Source of the DNA: Jiangella alba
GTDB lineage: Bacteria; Actinomycetota; Actinomycetes; Jiangellales; Jiangellaceae
NCBI RefSeq assembly: GCF_900106035.1
Contig: NZ_FNUC01000004.1
Location: forward strand, 1,860,001-1,924,000
Direction of reading: 5' to 3'
DNA length: 64,000 nt
A program made the position numbers and the translations under genes. The notes under the pieces are model-generated. The model ran no database searches. It was given only the letters and a program-made list of their open reading frames with translations, and was not told where the DNA came from. This document shows, piece by piece, positions 56,926-64,000 of the stretch (position 1 is the stretch's first letter; each line of letters begins with the position of its first letter).

Positions 56926-58541
56926 GTTCCGCTCTCGGGCCGCTCCGGCGGCGGGGCCGGCGGTGACGGTGTGGGCGCGGGCGGGCGGACCCGCAGCGCG
57001 AACACCAGCCCGCCGGCCAGCACGAGGGTCGCGACCGTCATGCCCAGCCACGGGATCAGCGGCAGCACGATGCCTACGCCGCCGCCGACGACCCAGCCCA
57101 GCTGCAGCAGCGTCTCGGACCGCGCGAACGCGTTGGACCGGTTCTTCTCCGGCACGTCGCGCTGCACGATGGCGTCCAGCGACAGCCGGCCCAGCTGCTG
57201 GGCGAACCCGGCCGCGAGCCCGACCAGGATGACCGTCAGCAGGTTCCAGAACAGCGCCGTGACCAGCGTGCTGGCCGCGCCGAACGCGACCAGCGCCATG
57301 ACGGTGCGGTCGGGACTTCGCGCCTGCACGAGCGCCCCGACGGACGAGCCCAGGGTGCTGCCCACCCAGGCGGCGGCCGCGACGATGCCGAGCAGGACGA
57401 GGTCGTCGAGCCCGGCGACCGGCGCCTCGCGCAGCACGAACGCCATGAACATGGTCATGAAGCCGGACAGCCAGCGCAGCGTCGCGTTGGCCCGCAGGGC
57501 GCGCACGACCGAGGGCCCGACCCGGAACTTGCGCGGCTTGCCGCCGGCGGCGGACTCGTGGCCGTCGCCCTCGGTGAGCGACGCCGGCTCCTCGCCGATC
57601 GAGAGGTCGACCTTCTTCGGCAGCAGGATGGCCAGCACCGTGGTGCCGACGTAGGCGAAGAACGCCGCCCGCAGTGGCCAGTCGTCGCCGATCTGCGCCA
57701 GGCCCAGGCCCACGGGTGCGCCGAGCAGCGTGCCGAACGTGGCCGCCAGTTGCAGCCGTGAGTTCGCCGCCACCAGCGTCCAGCCGTCGGGCAGCAGCCG
57801 TGGCACCGCGGCCGCCCGCGCGACGGCGTACGCCTTCTGCCCGACCAGCACGCCCAGCGCCGCCGGATAGAGCCACACGCCACCGCCGATGACGGCGTCG
57901 GCCGCCACCCAGGCGAGGAAGCCGCGGCTGGCCGCGGTGAACCCGATGGCCCAGCGGCGGCCGTGGCTGAAGCGGTCGAGGAACGGGCCGAGCACCGGTG
58001 CGACCACCGCGAACGGCGCCATGGTGAGCAGCAGGTACAGCGCGACGTTGCCGCGCGCCTCGGTGGTGGAGGCGGAGAAGAACAGCGTGCCGGCCAGCGC
58101 GACCGTGACCAGCGCGTCGGCGAAGGCGCTGGCGGCGTTGAGCTCGATCAGCCGGGACAGGCCGGTCTGCCCGGCGCCCTTCGCCTCGGCGGCGCGGTGC
58201 AGGCGGTTGGCGCTGAACCGGGCGGCGCGGGAGGTGCCGGACGCGGCGGTCTTCGCCGCCCGGCCGGTGGCACCGGCGGCGCGGCGCATGCGCTCGCTCG
58301 CCCTGGGCGGCTCAGGCGGAGGCGGCGGCAGCGCCCGCGTGTGGTCGTCGTGGCCGGGCCCCGGACGGCCGTTCCCGGCGGCGTGGTCGTCGCCGGGCGA
58401 CCCGGACGACCCGTTGCCGGAGGGCCCGGATCGGGGCTGCCCGCCGCGGGCGAACGGCGACTCGTACGAGCCGTCGTCGCCGCGCGCGCCGCGGCCCCCG
58501 CCCTCACCGGGCGGGCCGGCCTGCGGATCGGTCTCAGCCAC
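56922..58541 (-). CDS. MFS-type membrane protein with long disordered N-terminus
   Basis: About 539 aa. The first ~130 residues are Gly/Pro/Ser-rich and disordered, then basic, followed by ~12 membrane helices (ALVTVALAGTLFF, PFAVVAPVLGPFLDRF and others) and a Pro-rich tail. This is the family next to cspB in mycobacteria (Rv0876c-like). GTG at 58541 is chosen; ATG at 58559 is an alternative. The transport substrate is unknown. Confidence 0.83.
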   Translation of the reverse strand: MAETDPQAGPPGEGGGRGARGDDGSYESPFARGGQPRSGPSGNGSSGSPGDDHAAGNGRPGPGHDDHTRALPPPPPEPPRASERMRRAAGATGRAAKTAASGTSRAARFSANRLHRAAEAKGAGQTGLSRLIELNAASAFADALVTVALAGTLFFSASTTEARGNVALYLLLTMAPFAVVAPVLGPFLDRFSHGRRWAIGFTAASRGFLAWVAADAVIGGGVWLYPAALGVLVGQKAYAVARAAAVPRLLPDGWTLVAANSRLQLAATFGTLLGAPVGLGLAQIGDDWPLRAAFFAYVGTTVLAILLPKKVDLSIGEEPASLTEGDGHESAAGGKPRKFRVGPSVVRALRANATLRWLSGFMTMFMAFVLREAPVAGLDDLVLLGIVAAAAWVGSTLGSSVGALVQARSPDRTVMALVAFGAASTLVTALFWNLLTVILVGLAAGFAQQLGRLSLDAIVQRDVPEKNRSNAFARSETLLQLGWVVGGGVGIVLPLIPWLGMTVATLVLAGGLVFALRVRPPAPTPSPPAPPPERPESGT

Positions 58542-58639
58542 ACACCCATCCAACCGCATCGGGCCGACAGGACCGGAAGATGTCCCCGGATCGGGCGCGA
58601 TGTGTCGATCATGGCGCGAGTTTGCGACAATGATTCGTT

Positions 58640-59413
58640 GTGACCCCCGCATCGTCGCGCACGCGCACCGTCAAGGCCGACTCCGTCCTCGTCAAGGCCG
58701 TCGAGGACGCCCGGGCCGCCGCCGTCGACGTCGGCAGCGAAGACGCCGTCGGCGCCCATCTCGGCCACGACGCCGAGGGCGAACGGGTCGTCACCCACTA
58801 CTTCGCCTGCGAGCTGGCCGGCTACGTCGGCTGGCGGTGGGCCGTCACCGTCACCCGGGCGTCGCGGTCCAAGCTGATCACGGTCAGCGAGTGCGTGCTG
58901 CTGCCCGGCGCCGACGCCGTCCTGGCCCCGGCGTGGGTGCCGTGGGACGAGCGGGTCAAGCCCGAGGACCTCGGCCCCGGCGACCTCCTGCCGGTCGCCG
59001 ACGACGACTACCGCCTCGAGCCCGGCTACGCCCTCGCCGAGGAGCAGGACGTCCTCGACGTGGTGCAGGAGCTGGGTCTCGGCCACGAGTGGGTGCTCTC
59101 GCGTGAGGGCCGCGACGACTCCGCGCAGCGCTGGTTCGAGGGCGACACCGGCCCGCACACCGACATCGCGAAGGCGGCGCCCGGACGCTGCGGCAGCTGC
59201 GGCTTCTCGGTGCTGCTGGCCGGCACGCTCGGCCACGCGTACGGCGTGTGCACGAACGAGCGCACCCCGTTCGACGGCAAGGTCGTCTCGCACGCCCACG
59301 GCTGCGGCGGTCACTCCGACGTCCGGCTGCCCGCGCCGTCCGAGGACGCCGCCGAGCCCGTCGTCGACACCCTGAGCTACGAGCTGGTCCCGCTGGAACT
59401 CGACGCGCCGTAA
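58640..59413 (+). CDS. DUF3027 protein
   Basis: 257 aa. DUF3027 core (THYFACELAGYVGWRWAVTV, LLPGADAVLAPAWVPW). A C-terminal Cys/His region (CGSCGF, then GVCTNE and HGCGGHSD) could bind zinc. Conserved in actinobacteria (Rv0883c-like); function unknown. GTG start with no Shine-Dalgarno, likely leaderless (GACAAT about 7 bp upstream). Ten bp separate it from the next gene. Confidence 0.87.
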   Translation: MTPASSRTRTVKADSVLVKAVEDARAAAVDVGSEDAVGAHLGHDAEGERVVTHYFACELAGYVGWRWAVTVTRASRSKLITVSECVLLPGADAVLAPAWVPWDERVKPEDLGPGDLLPVADDDYRLEPGYALAEEQDVLDVVQELGLGHEWVLSREGRDDSAQRWFEGDTGPHTDIAKAAPGRCGSCGFSVLLAGTLGHAYGVCTNERTPFDGKVVSHAHGCGGHSDVRLPAPSEDAAEPVVDTLSYELVPLELDAP

Positions 59414-59423
59414 CGTTCCGCGC

Positions 59424-62384
59424 GTGGACGTCTTCGACACCGCGGCGCTGCGCGCGCGGGTGCTCTCCGCGTGGTCCGCGTCGCCCGCCCGGTTCCGCGA
59501 GGACGCCAACGCCGAGGACGAGCTCGCCCGCGGCGCCTACCGCGACCGCGTGGTCGTCGAGCTGGCGCAGAACGCCGCCGACGCGGGCGCGCGGGCCGGG
59601 CGGCCGGTGCGGCTGCTGCTGCGGCTGACCGGGCCGACGCTGGTCGCCGCCAACACCGGCGCGGCGCTGGATGCCGCCGGTGTCGAGGGGTTGTCGACGC
59701 TGCGAGCGTCCACCAAGCGCGACGGTGGCGCCGTCGGGCGGTTCGGGGTCGGGTTCGCCGCCGTGCTGGCGGTCACCGACGAGCCGCGGGTGCTGACGGC
59801 GTCCGGCGGCGGCGTGCGGTGGTCGCGCGCCTCGGCGCTGGCGGAGGCCGGGTCGGTGCCGGGGCTGGCGGCCGAGCTGGCCCGGCGCGGTGAGGCGGTA
59901 CCGGTGCTGCGGCTGCCGTTCCCGGCGTCCGGCGTCGTGCCGGACGGCTACGACACCGCGGTCGAGCTGCCGCTGCGCGACGACGACGCGGTCCGGCTGG
60001 TGCGCCGGCAGCTCGGCGAGATCGACGACGCGCTGCTGCTGGCGCTGCCGTGGCTGGGCTCGCTCGTCGTCGACATCGACGGCGACGTGCGCGAGTTGTC
60101 CGCGGGCGAACCGTCCACGCTGGCCGACGGGCTGGCCGAGCGGCGCATCGGCGAGCGCACCTGGCGGCTGGCCACGCGCACCGGCGTCGCGCCCGACGAA
60201 CTGGTGGCGGACCGGCCGTTCGAGGAGCGGACCCGGCCGGGATGGACGGTGACGGTCGCGGTGCCGGTGCGCGACGACGCCGGGGTACGCGCGCCGGCCG
60301 CGTTGCCGCCGTCGCTGCCGGGTGTGGTGCACGCGCCGACGCCGACCGACGACCGCACCGACCTGCCGGCGCTGGTGATCGCCGGGCTGCCGCTGGACTC
60401 GTCGCGCCGCCGCGTGGTCCCGGGCCTGCTGCTGGACCACCTCGCGGAGCAGACCGGCGAGGTGTACGCGCGGCTGGTCGCGTCGTTCGGGCCCGCGGCG
60501 CCGGGCGCGGCCGTGCTGGCGCTGGTGCCGGGGCCACTCGGGCTGGAGGCCGTCGACGCCGTGCTGCACCGGGCGGTCCGGGCGGCGCTGGCGGCGACGC
60601 CGTTCGTGCCCGGCGCCGACGGCGAGCTGCTGCGTCCGGTCGAGGTCACGCTGGTCGACGGGCTGAGCCGCACCGGCGACCCGGCGGCGCTGGGCGGGGT
60701 CGTCCGCGGGCTGCCCGCGCGCGACTGGTGGCGGCCGGAGCCGCTGGCCGGGCTCGGCGCCACGGTGACGCCGCTGGCCGACGTCGTCGACGAGCTGGCC
60801 GGGGAGCGGCTGGCGCCGGCCGGGTGGCGGGCGGTGTACGACGCGCTGGACGGGTCGGACCACGAGTCGCTGGGCGCGCTGCCGGTGCCGCTGGCCGACG
60901 GCCGGCTGGTCCGCGGGCCGCGCGGGCTGCTGGTGCCCGGCGAGGTGCGCCCGGAGCTGCTGGCGCCGTTCGACCTGCGCGTGGTCGCGCCCGACGCCGT
61001 CCACCCGTTGCTCTACCGGCTCGGCGCCGTCGACGCCACGGCCGCCGCGGTGCTGCGCGACCCGCTGGTCCAGGGCGCCGTCGCCGACCTCGCCGAGAGC
61101 GACGACGATCCCGCGCCCGTCGCCGCGGCGGTGCTCGGCCTGCTCGCGGAGTCCGGCCTGGACGTCGCCGACGAGCCGTGGCTGGCCGGCCTGCCGCTGG
61201 CCGACGCGACCGGCGCCGCGGTGCCGGCGCGCGAGCTGCTGCTGCCCGGGTCGCCGCTGTTGGCCGTGCTGGACGCGGACCCGGCCGAGTTCACCGTCGC
61301 GCCGGACCTGGTGCACCGGTTCGGCCCGGCGGTGCTGCGGGCCGCCGGTGTGCGCGACGGGTTCGCCGTCGTCCGCGACGCCGACGTCACGCTGGAGCCG
61401 GACACCTGGCATGACCTCGACGACGAGGACGGCTGGGTCGACGACGTCCTCGCCGGCCTGCCGGCCCAGCCGGTACCGCCGCTGACCGGCGAGTTCGCCG
61501 CCGTCGCCGACCTCGACCTCGTCCGCGACGACGCCTGGCCGCGGGTGCTGGAATGGCTGGCCGCCGACGACGCCGCCCGTTCCGCCGTCGTGTCGCCGGT
61601 GCGGCTGACGCTGTACGACGGCGCGCAGCGGGAGGCGCCGTCGTACAGCGCGTGGTGGTTGCGGCGGCACGCCCGCATCGGCGGCCGGCCGCTGGGCGGC
61701 CTCGCGGTGCCCGGCGCCGACGCCGTGGTGCGGGCGCTGCTGCCGGTGGCCGACGTGCCGGTGGACGACGTGTTCGCGGCCGCCGTCGGGCTGGCGCGCT
61801 CGCCCGCCGACCTCGACCCCGGCGCCGTCCTCGACCGGCTGGCCGAGGACGACCTCGAGCTGCCGGCGGCGACGCTGGCGCGGGTGTACGCGGCGCTGGT
61901 GGCGCACGACCCGGCCGGCGTGGAGCCGCCGGACCGGGTCCGCGTCCCCGACGGCGTCGGCACCCGCGTCGTTCCCGCCGCCTCGGTCGTCGTCGGCGAC
62001 GGCCCGCACTGGCTGCAGCTCGGCCTGCCCGGCCTGCTGCCCGGACCGGCCGCCCTGGCCGATCTCCTCGACGTCGACCTCGCCGCCGAGGCGCACCCCG
62101 CGCCGGTCAGCGGCGGCGGCCGCCGTCAGCCGGTCCCGGACGTCGCCCGCGCCGTACTGGGCGACGCGCCGTCGGACTACGTGGAGCACGACGACCTGCG
62201 GGTCGGCGACACCTCCGTCGACTGGTGGCCACTCGGCGCCGACGTCCACGCCGCGACGCTCGACGGCCTGGCCCGCGGGCTGGCCTGGACGACCGGGCAG
62301 TGGGGGAAGCGGTGGGTGCTGGCGGAGGTGTTGGCGGATCCGGGTGCGCTGCCTGGCTTGCTGGCAGACGACGCGTTCTCCTGA
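59424..62384 (+). CDS. Sacsin/Hsp90-like GHKL ATPase protein
   Basis: 986 aa. The N-terminal ~250 residues are a GHKL ATPase fold: N box VVELAQNAADAGA and G box GRFGVGFAAVL, as in sacsin and Hsp90. The remaining ~700 residues are repetitive alpha/beta segments without a known domain. Bacterial relatives are called sacsin N-terminal-like chaperones; the client is unknown. GTG start 10 bp after DUF3027, so co-transcribed. The stop codon sits at the edge of a large hairpin element. Confidence 0.8.
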   Translation: MDVFDTAALRARVLSAWSASPARFREDANAEDELARGAYRDRVVVELAQNAADAGARAGRPVRLLLRLTGPTLVAANTGAALDAAGVEGLSTLRASTKRDGGAVGRFGVGFAAVLAVTDEPRVLTASGGGVRWSRASALAEAGSVPGLAAELARRGEAVPVLRLPFPASGVVPDGYDTAVELPLRDDDAVRLVRRQLGEIDDALLLALPWLGSLVVDIDGDVRELSAGEPSTLADGLAERRIGERTWRLATRTGVAPDELVADRPFEERTRPGWTVTVAVPVRDDAGVRAPAALPPSLPGVVHAPTPTDDRTDLPALVIAGLPLDSSRRRVVPGLLLDHLAEQTGEVYARLVASFGPAAPGAAVLALVPGPLGLEAVDAVLHRAVRAALAATPFVPGADGELLRPVEVTLVDGLSRTGDPAALGGVVRGLPARDWWRPEPLAGLGATVTPLADVVDELAGERLAPAGWRAVYDALDGSDHESLGALPVPLADGRLVRGPRGLLVPGEVRPELLAPFDLRVVAPDAVHPLLYRLGAVDATAAAVLRDPLVQGAVADLAESDDDPAPVAAAVLGLLAESGLDVADEPWLAGLPLADATGAAVPARELLLPGSPLLAVLDADPAEFTVAPDLVHRFGPAVLRAAGVRDGFAVVRDADVTLEPDTWHDLDDEDGWVDDVLAGLPAQPVPPLTGEFAAVADLDLVRDDAWPRVLEWLAADDAARSAVVSPVRLTLYDGAQREAPSYSAWWLRRHARIGGRPLGGLAVPGADAVVRALLPVADVPVDDVFAAAVGLARSPADLDPGAVLDRLAEDDLELPAATLARVYAALVAHDPAGVEPPDRVRVPDGVGTRVVPAASVVVGDGPHWLQLGLPGLLPGPAALADLLDVDLAAEAHPAPVSGGGRRQPVPDVARAVLGDAPSDYVEHDDLRVGDTSVDWWPLGADVHAATLDGLARGLAWTTGQWGKRWVLAEVLADPGALPGLLADDAFS

Positions 62385-62393
62385 GCCGGGCCC

Positions 62394-62487
62394 GCGGGGT
62401 TCGGGGGGACGCCGTCTCCGCCCGCCTCGCTCGTTCCTCGCTCGGACGCCCGCAGCCCACCCCTGACGGCGTCCCCCCGAACCCCGC
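62394..62487. repeat. Large 23-bp perfect inverted repeat element
   Basis: Two perfectly complementary 23-nt arms (62394-62416 and 62465-62487) flank a 48-nt loop that contains CGCTCG repeats. It lies between convergent genes, so it may stop transcription from both sides, but it is much larger than a normal terminator. CTGAGC also appears outside the left arm (62381-62386) and pairs with GCTCAG at the right end, implying a short insertion in the left flank. It looks like a REP-type palindromic element. Confidence 0.8.
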
Positions 62488-62546
62488 TCAGGTGGTGCCG
62501 CGGCTCGCCCGGGTGCCCGAGTCCGCCGTCTCCTGGGGGTGGCTGG

Positions 62547-63956
62547 TCAGAAGCGGCGGCCGCCGCCGGAACGCCGGGACGAGCGCCGGCTCGAGCCGCC
62601 GCCGAAGCTGCGTCGCCGGCTGCGTCCGCCGGACCCGCCACCCCAGCCGCCCGAACCGCCGGAGCCGTCGCCGGACGAGCTCATGGCGCTGCTGGCGGCC
62701 TTGCCCAGCGACCGGCCATAGCTCGCCAGGCGGGCACGGGGCCGCCGCGACTCCCAGCGGCTGCGCAGCCGGCTGCGCGCCACCGAGTGGTCGTTGTGCG
62801 GGAAGCGCCAGGTGCCGGCGGTGCCGTTCCAGTAGCCCTCGATGTAGGCGACGAGGTCTTCGCCGCCCTCCCAGTAGCTGCCGCGCCCCGCTTGCCGGGT
62901 CTGCGGCGCCTCGCCGGCGTCGAACCGGACGGTGCACTGGTCGCAGAGCGGCACGTCGCGGCTGACGCCGTGCTCGGGGGTCCACTGCCGCTCCTGCGTG
63001 CTGGGGCCGTGCCGCGGGTCGAAGAAGCACGGCGGCGTCGGTTCCGGCACCGGCCGGCCCTGCTGCAGCGCCGTGAGGCAGGCGATGCGGTAGCGCGCGC
63101 CGCCCAGCAACGACGTCACCGCCTGGACGTCGTCGTCGGTGGCGGCCTGGTCGAGCCGGTGCCGGGCCTTCTCGACGGTGTCGAGGATCTCCTTCGTCAG
63201 CTTCGCCTGCTCGATGTCGGACGTCGTCGGCAGGTCGGACACGCGGTCGGACAGCTCGATGACCTCTTCGGTCAGCAGCGGCCGGACGACGTCGAGGTGG
63301 CGCTGCTCCTCGGCCTGGCGGCGGCGCCGCGCGCTGAGCGTCGTGCCGCCCCACCAGACGCCGGCGATGCCGGCCGCGCCGCCCGCCCACGGCGCGACGT
63401 CGACGTAGAACGGGTGGTCGACGTCGGAGGCGCGGTCGATGAAGCGGTCGATCATGGGGCCGTAGTCGGGGGCGCAGCACTCGACCGCCTGGTCGATGGC
63501 GTCCTCGACGTAGTACGTCGGGCCCTCCTCGCTGTGCTGCACACCCCAGAGGCCGCGGCCGTCGTAGGAGCTGTCGGCCACCGACATGACGAGGTAGACG
63601 CCGTCGACGCCGACGCGGTCGTACAGCTGCGACGCCAGCTCCTCACCCTCGTAGAGCAGCTCGCGGCCCACCAGACGGTCCTGGCCCTCGGGGTCGAGCC
63701 GCCACGCCGGGACGACGGCGATGCGCATGCCGGTGGGGGCCGACGCGGCCGCCTCGTCGAGGTCGGCCGCTTCGGCCGAGCCCAGGGCGCCGGCGGCGTC
63801 GGGGTCGACCCACACGCCCGGCTCGGCCAGCTCGACGGCGACCTCGTCGAGGTAGCGGTCGACGTCGTCCTCGTCGGCCGCCGCGGGCAGCGTCGCCGCC
63901 CACAGGCCGGCGGCGGTCAGCGCGAGCGCGGCCGTGCCACGCAGGACGGGCCTCAT
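62547..63956 (-). CDS. TPM-domain membrane protein
   Basis: 469 aa. Signal peptide (~1-27), a TPM-like extracellular domain (~28-170; MRIAVVPAW, GVDGVYLVMSV), one transmembrane helix (~185-205) and a helical cytoplasmic region. Then come Cys residues (CFFDPRHGP, CDQCTVRF) and a Gly/Ser/Arg tail ending GGGRRF, as usual for TPM proteins. Function unknown; TPM proteins have been linked to photosystem repair in plants and to membrane quality control. ATG overlaps the stop of an upstream frame. Confidence 0.83.
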   Translation of the reverse strand: MRPVLRGTAALALTAAGLWAATLPAAADEDDVDRYLDEVAVELAEPGVWVDPDAAGALGSAEAADLDEAAASAPTGMRIAVVPAWRLDPEGQDRLVGRELLYEGEELASQLYDRVGVDGVYLVMSVADSSYDGRGLWGVQHSEEGPTYYVEDAIDQAVECCAPDYGPMIDRFIDRASDVDHPFYVDVAPWAGGAAGIAGVWWGGTTLSARRRRQAEEQRHLDVVRPLLTEEVIELSDRVSDLPTTSDIEQAKLTKEILDTVEKARHRLDQAATDDDVQAVTSLLGGARYRIACLTALQQGRPVPEPTPPCFFDPRHGPSTQERQWTPEHGVSRDVPLCDQCTVRFDAGEAPQTRQAGRGSYWEGGEDLVAYIEGYWNGTAGTWRFPHNDHSVARSRLRSRWESRRPRARLASYGRSLGKAASSAMSSSGDGSGGSGGWGGGSGGRSRRRSFGGGSSRRSSRRSGGGRRF

Positions 63957-64000
63957 CGGGCGGTCCCGGCCAGGCGGTCGCGGCAGCCGGCACAGACCGG
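63953..64000 (-). CDS. Possible C-terminus of upstream gene, cut by window edge
   Basis: A - strand frame entering from the window edge ends PVCAGCRDRLAGTAR with a TGA that overlaps the ATG of the TPM gene (ATGA). The CxxC pair and the 4-nt overlap, common in this genome, suggest the tail of a real gene. Too short to name. Confidence 0.35.
   Translation of the reverse strand, partial: PVCAGCRDRLAGTAR

Noticed and set aside
58956-62249. 1097-codon open frame antisense to the sacsin-like gene
   Set aside because: Composition is almost entirely Arg/Gln/Gly/Val/His without domains, while the + strand has clear GHKL motifs.

Overview
The window is very GC-rich DNA with dense, 4-nt overlapping operons, many GTG starts and apparently leaderless genes. 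It also carries marker families typical of actinomycetes: mycofactocin genes, a HelD/HelR-type RNA polymerase motor, an XPB-type helicase with a WYL-tailed partner, DUF3027, DUF4031, a CspB-like protein with a C-terminal extension, and an LCP wall ligase. It is chromosomal DNA of a filamentous-type actinobacterium; the genus cannot be fixed from this window. No rRNA, tRNA, IS element, prophage or CRISPR array was seen.

Layout. (1) 1-6.65 kb: a mycofactocin block with two mycofactocin-coupled SDRs, a MoxR ATPase plus VWA protein pair, mftE and mftF on the + strand, and mftD converging on the - strand. mftA, mftB and mftC are not in the window. (2) 6.8-10.4 kb: small or housekeeping genes (a 45-aa protein, CutC, DUF4031, an HD hydrolase, an MFS transporter). 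(3) 10.4-16 kb: a tightly coupled - strand operon of fatty acyl reductase/HAD fusion, SDR, PlsC-like acyltransferase and alkyl-DHAP-synthase-like flavoprotein, preceded by a 19-codon coupled leader ORF. Together these resemble the eukaryotic peroxisomal ether-lipid pathway. (4) 16-19.8 kb: helR, then a P-loop GTPase-like gene with two small membrane proteins. (5) 19.9-24 kb: XPB helicase, GNAT, LCP protein.

(6) 24-36.5 kb: an amino-sugar locus containing a DeoR regulator, an ABC importer, an AgaS-like SIS protein, a ROK kinase, a PfkB kinase, a class II aldolase, a GH89-like enzyme and a GH109 alpha-N-acetylgalactosaminidase. A GH31/NEW3/NPCBM secreted enzyme at 40.7-44.4 kb belongs with it. 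The proposed logic is extracellular release of GalNAc-type sugar, import, phosphorylation, deamination/isomerisation and the tagatose-6-phosphate route to triose phosphates. No deacetylase gene lies in the window. (7) 36.6-40.7 kb: an island of visibly lower GC with an HD hydrolase, a Nudix hydrolase, an XRE regulator, a second (eukaryote-like) histidyl-tRNA synthetase and an orphan gene. Regions 6 and 7 separate XPB from its usual neighbour, the helicase-associated WYL protein at 44.5-46.9 kb.

(8) 47-50.3 kb: TetR with twin palindromic operators, a FAD monooxygenase and an MFS transporter. (9) 50.3-54.2 kb: a divergent pair of an intracellular subtilisin and a TPR-CHAT (caspase-like) protease sharing a 53-bp promoter region with a perfect inverted repeat; this is a candidate proteolytic signalling or defence module. 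(10) 54.2-64 kb: a HAD phosphatase, a membrane protein, a HipA-like kinase with DUF3037, a cold-shock protein, an MFS transporter, DUF3027, a sacsin/Hsp90-like ATPase, a large hairpin element and a TPM-domain protein.

The best candidates for undescribed biology are the ether-lipid-like operon, the subtilisin/TPR-CHAT pair, the GTPase/membrane triad, the HisRS2 island, and the MoxR-VWA pair embedded in the mycofactocin locus. All functions come from reading the translated sequence and family knowledge; no database search was run.
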